A stretch of DNA of 64,000 nt from Burkholderia sp. WP9 (GTDB taxonomy: Bacteria; Pseudomonadota; Gammaproteobacteria; Burkholderiales; Burkholderiaceae): NCBI RefSeq assembly GCF_900104795.1, contig NZ_FNTG01000002.1:2294001-2358000 (forward strand). The letters are read 5' to 3'. Under the pieces are notes generated by a model. It was not told the origin of the DNA and ran no database searches. It worked only from the letters and a program-made list of their open reading frames with translations. Both the position numbers and the translations under genes were made by a program. Below are positions 58,346 to 64,000 of the stretch, in pieces (position 1 is the first letter of the stretch; each line of letters starts with the position of its first letter).

Positions 58346-58626
58346 CGGTCCGGCACGAAGGCGATCACATCACCACGATCGAAGGGCTGAAGAGAAACGG
58401 TGAGCTCCATCCTGTTCAGCAAACGTACTGGGAGTACGACGCATATCAATGCGGCTACTGTCCAACCGGACAGATGACGAGCGCCGTCGCGATTCTGCGC
58501 GACCCCAACATGGCTGCCGACGACGCCGGCGTGCGCGAAGCGATGAGCGTGACGCAATGTCGACCTCGCGCAAAAATAGAATCTTCGTTTGAGACTCGTC
58601 GTTCCGACGCCCCGCGTGGTCCATGA
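58342..58626 (+). pseudogene. 2Fe-2S subunit fragment (isoquinoline oxidoreductase-like)
   Basis: This frame carries the second half of a xanthine-dehydrogenase-type small subunit: [17 protein letters not shown], the cluster motif YQCGYCPTGQM and VREAMSVTQC. The final CRCGTY-like motif is broken (CRPRAK), and the N-terminal plant-ferredoxin domain is absent. The next gene of such an operon, the molybdenum subunit, is not present. Confidence 0.8.
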
Positions 58627-58642
58627 ATGCAAGCGGACGACA

Positions 58643-58679
58643 TTGACACAAATCTTCTAATCTGGAATAGTATTCAACA
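58643..58679 (+). promoter_or_regulatory. promoter and 17-bp operator, copy 1
   Basis: Perfect TTGACA (58643-58648) is followed by the operator CTGGAATAGTATTCAAC (58662-58678), whose TAGTAT (58668-58673) can serve as the -10. The core GAATA-G-TATTC is a perfect palindrome. It lies 110 bp ahead of the first flavoenzyme gene. Two near-identical copies are at 61596 and 61753. Confidence 0.75.
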
Positions 58680-58788
58680 AATAACGTCATTCGTATCTTC
58701 AGACGTTGACTGGGGGCTCGGTCGTCGATGAGCCCGGCCATGGCAGATTCAGCGCCCCACCAGGGCTCATTTCGTAGTAACTGTGGAA

Positions 58789-60573
58789 ATGAACACTTCA
58801 ACCCAGATGGACTGCGACCTGCTCGTGATCGGCTCTGGCGCCTCGGGGCTGGCCGCCGCGGTCACTGCGGCATGGCATGGTCTCAAGGTCGTCGTAGTGG
58901 AAAAAGACGCCGTATTCGGTGGTGCAACGGCATGGTCGGGCGGCTGGATGTGGGTTCCAGGCAATCCGCTGGCGAGGCGCGCGGGTATCAATGAAGACCC
59001 GCAACAGCCCCGCACCTACCTCAGGAACGAACTCGGCCGCCGCTACGACCCGGAGCGTATCGATGCATTTCTCGACAACTGCGCGCACATGGTGTCCTTC
59101 TTCGAAGAGCATACGTCGCTGCAGTTTGTAGACGGCAACGGCATTCCTGATGTACATGGCAACGTCGAAGGTGCAGCAACTCAGGGTCATCAGGTCATTG
59201 CCGCACCCTACGATGGGCGGCAGGTCGGCCCGCTGATCAAACGTCTGCGCAAGACAATGCGCGAAACCTCGTTCATGGGCATGCCGATCATGGCCGGCGC
59301 GGACCTGATGGCTTTTCTGAGCGTGACGCGCTCTCTCAAGTCCTTCACGCACGTCACAAGGCGTTTCACGCGGCATCTGCTCGATCTGGCGCTGTACGGC
59401 CGCGCCATGCAACTGGTGAACGGTGTCGCACTGGTCGCGCGCCTTGCCAGATCGGCGCAGGACCTGGGTGTGACCTTGATGGAGTCCGCACCTGCAACGA
59501 GGTTGGTGTTCGAGGGTAAGGCGGTTCGAGGGGCAGTCGTCTCGACGGCCCGGGGCGAAATAACGATTCGCGCGGCGAAGGGCGTTGTATTGGCCGCCGG
59601 CGGGTTCCCCAATGATGTAACACGGCGCAAGGCGCTTTTTCCACGCACACCCACCGGCCGCGAACACCTCGCCTTGCCGCCCGAGAGTTGCTCTGGCGAC
59701 GGCGTGAGTCTGGGCGAATCGGCGGGTGGCTGCCTTGTCACGGATGTCGCCTCGGCTGCCGCCTGGGCGCCCGTGTCGAAAGTTAAGCACGCTGACGGCA
59801 GCATTGGCCACTTCCCGCACATTATCGACCGCGCCAAGCCCGGTGTCGTCGGCGTGCTCTCCAACGGCAAGCGCTTCGTGAACGAGGCGGACGGTTACTA
59901 CGACTACACCTCCGCCATGGTCGCGGCGGCGCCGGAGGGGCAGGAAGTAGCGTCGTGGCTTGTCTGCGATCACCGGTTTCTGCGCCGGTATGGTCTGGGT
60001 TACGCACGGCCTTTCCCTGTGCCGGTCGGATCTTTGATCCGCAGCGGTTATCTGCAACGAGGTTCAACGATCGAAGAGCTGGCTAGGCGTTGCGGTATCG
60101 ATCCTGATGCGCTGGCGGCCACGGTCAGCTTCTACAACGAGCATGCGCGCCGTGGTGAGGACTCTCTGTTTGGACGCGGCTCCACGCCGTATAACCGAAA
60201 GGGGGGCGACCCTTTGCACAAAGGCCCGAATCCTTGCGTCGCGCCGATCGAGCACGGACCCTTCTACGCGGTCAAAGTATTCCCGGGCAGCTTCGGCACG
60301 TTCGCAGGCCTGAAGACCAACGGCTCCGCTCAGGTGCTCGACGAGAATGGCCAACCTGTTGCCGGCCTGTATGCGGTGGGAACGGACATGGCCAGTGTGA
60401 TGGGCGGTTTCTATCCGTCGGGCGGCATCAACCTCGGTCCTGCAATGACGTTCGGTTATGTCGCCGGCCGCCATGCGGCCAATGCCATGGACTACGAACC
60501 TCATGACAACGAGGCGCTCGCCACCACCGGCGCATCAAAGGTGTCGAACCGGATGCCGCTTCCCACCCACTGA
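58789..60573 (+). CDS. KstD-like FAD-dependent dehydrogenase, copy 1
   Basis: A 594-residue flavoprotein of the 3-ketosteroid Delta1-dehydrogenase/fumarate reductase superfamily. N-terminal FAD motif VIGSGASGLAAAVTAA is followed by FGGATAWSGGWMW. Two catalytic-type tyrosines fit KstD: NEADGYYDY in the middle and FYPSGGINLGPAMTFGY near the end (Tyr with Gly four residues on). It should desaturate a cyclic ketone or keto acid. No heme domain or signal is present. GTG at 58783 is an alternative start; no good ribosome site decides. Its paralog is at 61809. Confidence 0.88.
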   Translation: MNTSTQMDCDLLVIGSGASGLAAAVTAAWHGLKVVVVEKDAVFGGATAWSGGWMWVPGNPLARRAGINEDPQQPRTYLRNELGRRYDPERIDAFLDNCAHMVSFFEEHTSLQFVDGNGIPDVHGNVEGAATQGHQVIAAPYDGRQVGPLIKRLRKTMRETSFMGMPIMAGADLMAFLSVTRSLKSFTHVTRRFTRHLLDLALYGRAMQLVNGVALVARLARSAQDLGVTLMESAPATRLVFEGKAVRGAVVSTARGEITIRAAKGVVLAAGGFPNDVTRRKALFPRTPTGREHLALPPESCSGDGVSLGESAGGCLVTDVASAAAWAPVSKVKHADGSIGHFPHIIDRAKPGVVGVLSNGKRFVNEADGYYDYTSAMVAAAPEGQEVASWLVCDHRFLRRYGLGYARPFPVPVGSLIRSGYLQRGSTIEELARRCGIDPDALAATVSFYNEHARRGEDSLFGRGSTPYNRKGGDPLHKGPNPCVAPIEHGPFYAVKVFPGSFGTFAGLKTNGSAQVLDENGQPVAGLYAVGTDMASVMGGFYPSGGINLGPAMTFGYVAGRHAANAMDYEPHDNEALATTGASKVSNRMPLPTH

Positions 60574-60634
60574 GGGCAGCACTTCTTCTAGCGCGCTGCG
60601 CACACGCGGTTTCGCGTTGCACAGCGCGTTTTAC

Positions 60635-61477
60635 TTATTGCGGCACGTCCAGCAAAAACTCCACCATACGGTCGCAGACGCGGCCGAACATCTGCGTGCC
60701 TGTCACTGTCTGGCATCCCCGTGCGCGCGCTGCTTCGATCAAGGGTGTCAGCGGCGGTTTGGTCACGACGTCGCCCACGAAGGTCCCGGCTCGAAGGCGT
60801 GACACATCGATCGGCAATGGGTCGTCCGCACGCATGCCGAGCGGCGACGCGTTGACCACGATATCGAAGGTGTGCGCTTGCACATCGGAGGCGACGCTAC
60901 GCACCCTGCCGCGTTGCAGCGCATTGAGCCGGTCGACCAGAGATGTCGTACGGCCCGCGTCGTTATCACGTATGTCGAGCGACGTCAGTCCCGCACTCAC
61001 TAGCGCGTGACCGATCGCCGATCCCGCCCCGCCTGCGCCCACGAGTAACGCGCGCTTGCCGGTCAGATCACAACCCGCATCCGTTAGCGCTGCCACGAAT
61101 CCTGTGCCGTCGAACATGGCGCCGTGCCAGTCGCCATCGGGCGTGCGGCGCAGCGTATTGACCGCGCCGAGGAAACTCGCTTCGTCGGAAAGCGTCGCGC
61201 AGTACCCGGCCGCGTTGAACTTGTGGGGCACGGTAATGATCACGCCGTCGACGTTGCGCATCGGCGTGACGCCCGCGAAGAACGCGGGCAGATCGGCCGG
61301 CGCCACGTGGGCGGGTACCACCAGCGCGTCGCGCCCCGCTGCCCGCAATGCGCCCGTGACGCCGGCTGGCGAGCGGACCTGGGCGATCGGGTCGCCGACA
61401 ATGAAATAGATACGCGTCGCGCCGCTAAGGCCTTCATCGAGCGACGGGGAAAACGAAGATGGGTTCTGCTGGCTCAT
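60635..61477 (-). CDS. shikimate dehydrogenase-like protein
   Basis: A 280-residue AroE-fold NAD(P)-dependent dehydrogenase. Substrate-site lysine is in VPHKFNAAG, the aspartate in MFDGTGFVAAL, the cofactor loop is LLVGAGGAGSAIGHAL, and NASPLGM is conserved. The N-terminal SKSLSP-like substrate motif is altered (QVRSPAGVT), which points to a catabolic or YdiB-like enzyme rather than biosynthetic AroE. Its promoter region carries the same 17-bp operator as the two flanking flavoenzyme genes. Confidence 0.88.
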   Translation of the reverse strand: MSQQNPSSFSPSLDEGLSGATRIYFIVGDPIAQVRSPAGVTGALRAAGRDALVVPAHVAPADLPAFFAGVTPMRNVDGVIITVPHKFNAAGYCATLSDEASFLGAVNTLRRTPDGDWHGAMFDGTGFVAALTDAGCDLTGKRALLVGAGGAGSAIGHALVSAGLTSLDIRDNDAGRTTSLVDRLNALQRGRVRSVASDVQAHTFDIVVNASPLGMRADDPLPIDVSRLRAGTFVGDVVTKPPLTPLIEAARARGCQTVTGTQMFGRVCDRMVEFLLDVPQ

Positions 61478-61595
61478 GCTGTGTTCGACCTCCTGTTGTG
61501 TCTATGTGTCCCATGCGCAACGAGTACCACGGCCCGCTTCCATCAAGGCGCCGCGATCGTCGTCGCTGCTCAGTTTCGATGAACTTTAATCTTTA

Positions 61596-61612
61596 GTGGA
61601 ATAGTATTCAAC
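61596..61612. promoter_or_regulatory. 17-bp operator, copy 2
   Basis: GTGGAATAGTATTCAAC is identical to copy 3 and differs from copy 1 only in the first base. Arms pair over GT and GAATA with GTATTC and AC around a central G. It lies 119 bp ahead of the shikimate-dehydrogenase-like gene on the minus strand. Confidence 0.75.
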
Positions 61613-61735
61613 AATTAAAGTTGATTCGATGTGTGGCCGATGCCTGTCGGGCTGGATGCGCCGCAGCGTACAGGTCAACGTGGAGCAGACGAGCGGGAGC
61701 CGGACGAGTCGCGACAGGGTAGGGATAAGTCCTGT

Positions 61736-61769
61736 TTGAATAAAATAGTAAAGTGGAATAGTATTCAAC
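61736..61769 (+). promoter_or_regulatory. promoter and 17-bp operator, copy 3
   Basis: TTGAAT (61736-61741), a 17-bp spacer and TAGTAT (61759-61764) form a promoter whose -10 lies inside the operator GTGGAATAGTATTCAAC (61753-61769). A bound protein would block polymerase, so repression is the simplest model. The flavoenzyme ATG is 39 bp downstream. Confidence 0.75.
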
Positions 61770-61808
61770 ATAAATGAGGTATCCCTTCTGAGACGAAACG
61801 GATTGGCA

Positions 61809-63560
61809 ATGAAGCGTGAACCGATGCTCGAATGTGATGTGCTGGTGTTGGGCTCAGGCGCGGGTGGCCTGGCCGTTGCGGTCACCGCCGCTGTGCGCGG
61901 ACTGCGTGTGATCGTTGCGGAAAAGGAGGCGGTTTTCGGAGGCACGACGGCGTGGTCCGGTGGATGGATGTGGATACCACGCAACCCGCTCGCCGTGCGC
62001 GCAGGGATCACCGAGGCGGCGCAAGCGCCGCGCACCTATCTGCGCAACGAACTCGGTTCTCATTTCGATGCGGCCAGAATTGGCGCGCTGCTGGAGCACG
62101 GTCCGCGAATGGTCGAGTTCTTCGAACAGCATACGTCGATGCGTTTTGTCGACGGCAACCGCATTCCAGACTTCCACACCACGCCGGGCGCCGGGACCGG
62201 AGGCCGCTCGGTCTGCGCGATGCCGTTCGATGGCCGCGAACTGGGACCGTTGATCCACAAGCTACGACCGCCGCTCGGCGTCACGACGCTCAAGGGGATG
62301 GCGATCGCCTCGGGTGTTGACCTCGCTCATTTCTTCAACGCGACACGCTCTCTGCGTTCCGCACTGCATGTCACCCGGCGATTAGCGACATTTGCCGTGC
62401 ATAAGCTTCGCTATGGTCGCTCGATGCATCTGGTCAACGGGCACGCGCTGGTTGCGCGGCTGCTGAAGTCGGCCGCGGACCATGGCGTCGATCTGCGCGT
62501 GAACGCGAAAGCCGTAGGGTTGCTTCGCGAGGCGGGTCGCGTGGTGGGCGCACGCGTCGAGATCGACGGTGTCGCCAACGAGGTGCGAGCTTTGCGCGGC
62601 GTCGTCCTGGCCTGCGGCGGCTATCCGCATGACGCTGCGCGGCGCGCGCAAACCTTCGCTTACACGCCGTCGGGACGTGAGCATTGGTCGGCCGCGCCAC
62701 GCTCGAATACGGGCGACGGCATTCGCATGGGCGAGGCGATTGGCGGCCATTTCGATGCCGCGCTTGAAGCGCCGGCGGCGTGGGCGCCTGTGTCGCTCGT
62801 GCCGCAGCGAAATGGCCGGCCTGCCGTTGCATTCCCGCATCTGATCGAACGAGCCAAACCGGGTGTGATCGCGGTGACGCGCGCAGGCAAGCGGTTCGCC
62901 AATGAAGCGTCGTCCTATTACGACCTGATGAGCGCGCTCTTCGATGCCACTCCGGCAGGCGAAGAAGTGTGCGCGTGGCTGGTGTGTGACCATCGTTTCC
63001 AGCGCCGTTACGGTCTGGGCGTGTCGAAGCCGTTTCCGTTTCCGACTCGCCCGTACCGTCGTACGGGGTATCTCAAGCGGGCGAGCAGTCTCGCCGAGCT
63101 GGCAATACAGTGTGGCATCGATCCACAGGGTCTCGCGAGCACCGTGGCGGCCTACAACACGCATGCAAAGGACGGCGCCGATCCGCAGTTTCATCGCGGC
63201 ACCACACCCTACAACCGCGTGCAGGGCGATGCACGGCACAAGCCGAATCCGTGCGTCGCGCCGCTCGAAAACGGCCCGTTCTACGCGATCAAACTGCTTC
63301 CCGGCAGCCTCGGCACATTCGCCGGCCTCGCGACCGATGCTGCCGCTCGCGTTCTGGACAAAGAGAACCGGCCGGTGGCCGGACTCTACGCCGTCGGCAA
63401 TGACAGCGCGAGTGTGATGGGCGGCTGTTACCCGGCTGGCGGCATTACGCTCGGCCCCGCGATGACCTTCGGTTATCTCGCGGGCCTTTCTCTCTCCGGT
63501 CTGAATCAGACGGAGTCGGTTGAAGAATCCTCACATCATGCGCAAGGACAAATGCAATGA
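61809..63560 (+). CDS. KstD-like FAD-dependent dehydrogenase, copy 2
   Basis: A 583-residue paralog of the protein encoded at 58789, alike along its whole length (FGGTTAWSGGWMWIPRNPLA, PRTYLRNELGS, ASSYYDLMSAL, CYPAGGITLGPAMTFGY). It keeps the FAD motif LGSGAGGLAVAVTAA and both KstD-type tyrosines. ATG at 61809 is chosen; a TTG two codons earlier is possible. The stop overlaps the NIPSNAP gene start by 4 bp (ATGA). Two different desaturations, or two substrates, are likely for the pair. Confidence 0.88.
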   Translation: MKREPMLECDVLVLGSGAGGLAVAVTAAVRGLRVIVAEKEAVFGGTTAWSGGWMWIPRNPLAVRAGITEAAQAPRTYLRNELGSHFDAARIGALLEHGPRMVEFFEQHTSMRFVDGNRIPDFHTTPGAGTGGRSVCAMPFDGRELGPLIHKLRPPLGVTTLKGMAIASGVDLAHFFNATRSLRSALHVTRRLATFAVHKLRYGRSMHLVNGHALVARLLKSAADHGVDLRVNAKAVGLLREAGRVVGARVEIDGVANEVRALRGVVLACGGYPHDAARRAQTFAYTPSGREHWSAAPRSNTGDGIRMGEAIGGHFDAALEAPAAWAPVSLVPQRNGRPAVAFPHLIERAKPGVIAVTRAGKRFANEASSYYDLMSALFDATPAGEEVCAWLVCDHRFQRRYGLGVSKPFPFPTRPYRRTGYLKRASSLAELAIQCGIDPQGLASTVAAYNTHAKDGADPQFHRGTTPYNRVQGDARHKPNPCVAPLENGPFYAIKLLPGSLGTFAGLATDAAARVLDKENRPVAGLYAVGNDSASVMGGCYPAGGITLGPAMTFGYLAGLSLSGLNQTESVEESSHHAQGQMQ

Positions 63561-64000
63561 CTCTCTATGACGTAGTGACGCTCACCGTGAAAATAGGCTC
63601 GAATCCGCAGGTTTTCGAAAGCATCAGGTCAAGCGGCAAGCAGCCCGGCTCGACACTGTTCGGCTGCTGGTATTCGGACATCGGCGCGCTGGGGCAAGTG
63701 ATGGTGTTGCGCGGCTTCGAATCGGAAGCCGCATTGATCACCGAGCGCAAGCGCATGCTGCTCGAAGGCAACCCGTTCGGTTGCGGCGAGTTTGTCACCG
63801 ACGTGAAGATCGACAGCTACGCGCTGTTCCCCTTCCTGCCGCCGATCGAACCTGCCGTGCACGGCGGCATCTACGAGATGCGCGTCTACGGCACGAAGCT
63901 CGCGAGCCTGCAGCACACCATCGACGCGTGGGAAAAGGCGTTGCCTGAACGCACGCAGCGCTCGCCGCTAATCGGTGCGATGTATTCGCTCGATGGCACG
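63557..64000 (+). CDS. NIPSNAP family protein, 5' part
   Basis: The first 148 residues of a protein that runs off the window. It begins MTLYDVVTLTVKIGSN and has the NIPSNAP-type (dimeric alpha/beta-barrel) repeat start GGIYEMRVYGTKLASL followed by TIDAWEKALPERTQRSPLIG. The first half is a similar but divergent barrel, so two modules are expected. The ATG overlaps the flavoenzyme stop codon, indicating translational coupling. The family is poorly understood; in catabolic operons it may act on unstable dienone or quinone-like intermediates. Confidence 0.82.
   Translation, partial: MTLYDVVTLTVKIGSNPQVFESIRSSGKQPGSTLFGCWYSDIGALGQVMVLRGFESEAALITERKRMLLEGNPFGCGEFVTDVKIDSYALFPFLPPIEPAVHGGIYEMRVYGTKLASLQHTIDAWEKALPERTQRSPLIGAMYSLDGT

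Larger units (their letters stand above)
61478..61808. other. divergent control region with two operator copies
   Basis: This 331-bp gap separates the shikimate-dehydrogenase-like gene (leftward) from the second flavoenzyme gene (rightward). It holds two of the three 17-bp operators (61596 and 61753), 157 bp apart. The left copy is enclosed in a wider inverted repeat, AACTTTAAT (61582-61590) with ATTAAAGTT (61614-61622). No gene is supported inside. Confidence 0.6.

Noticed and set aside
61478..61808. Reading the operator-rich region as an attachment site or transposon end
   Set aside because: The repeats lie at promoters of three genes, are palindromic, and are not paired with an integrase or target duplication.

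Overview
The window is high-GC, gene-dense DNA with strong AGGAG-type ribosome binding sites, many LysR/IclR/AraC regulators, several MFS permeases, a trimeric porin of the Burkholderiales type and OhrR/Ohr, RbsBACK and AcnB proteins that read as Burkholderiaceae. A Paraburkholderia or close relative is the best guess, from protein style and gene content only. No tRNA, rRNA, IS element, integrase or CRISPR array was seen. The window looks like chromosomal accessory/catabolic territory, with acnB as the one clear housekeeping gene.

Layout. 1-12 kb: end of a hydrolase, a GNAT acetyltransferase, an alkyltransferase (ogt) with an unusual tail, a bacterial LRR-protein kinase, an orphan sugar-binding protein, an MFS efflux pump, a GT9 glycosyltransferase, then a peroxide-defence block (ohrR, msrA, a small exported protein, ohr) joined by a shared operator, and a FUSC membrane protein. 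12-20 kb: LysR/nitronate monooxygenase pair, tautomerase, SDR, patatin, small proteins, an ICL/PEP-mutase-fold protein and a PhyH-type dioxygenase. 20-27 kb: LysR plus rbsB-rbsA-rbsC-rbsK and a lipoprotein nucleoside hydrolase, which together read as a ribonucleoside/ribose scavenging operon. 27-33 kb: two small ORFs, an isochorismatase, an exported epoxide hydrolase and acnB.

33-42 kb: an aromatic-acid catabolic locus. A Rieske oxygenase, its reductase and an MFS permease run leftward. A flavin monooxygenase, an IclR regulator, a porin and an AraC regulator run rightward. A perfect 36-bp palindrome sits in the divergent promoter region. 42-50 kb: cupin/LysR pair, a FecR-OmpA-CHASE2 envelope triad whose CHASE2 protein has no output domain, and an aldehyde dehydrogenase-carboxymuconolactone decarboxylase-quinone reductase operon with a divergent LysR.

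50-58.6 kb: patches of gene decay (amino-acid ABC transporter remnants, an SDR/2Fe-2S hybrid remnant) among intact genes (cysteine-dioxygenase-like cupin, FAD protein, Bcr/CflA pump, aldo/keto reductase, LysR). 58.6 kb to the end: two paralogous ketosteroid-dehydrogenase-like flavoenzymes, a shikimate-dehydrogenase-like enzyme and a NIPSNAP protein. Three near-identical copies of a 17-bp palindrome lie upstream of the three transcription units. This last cluster is the best candidate for an undescribed pathway; it runs off the right edge.
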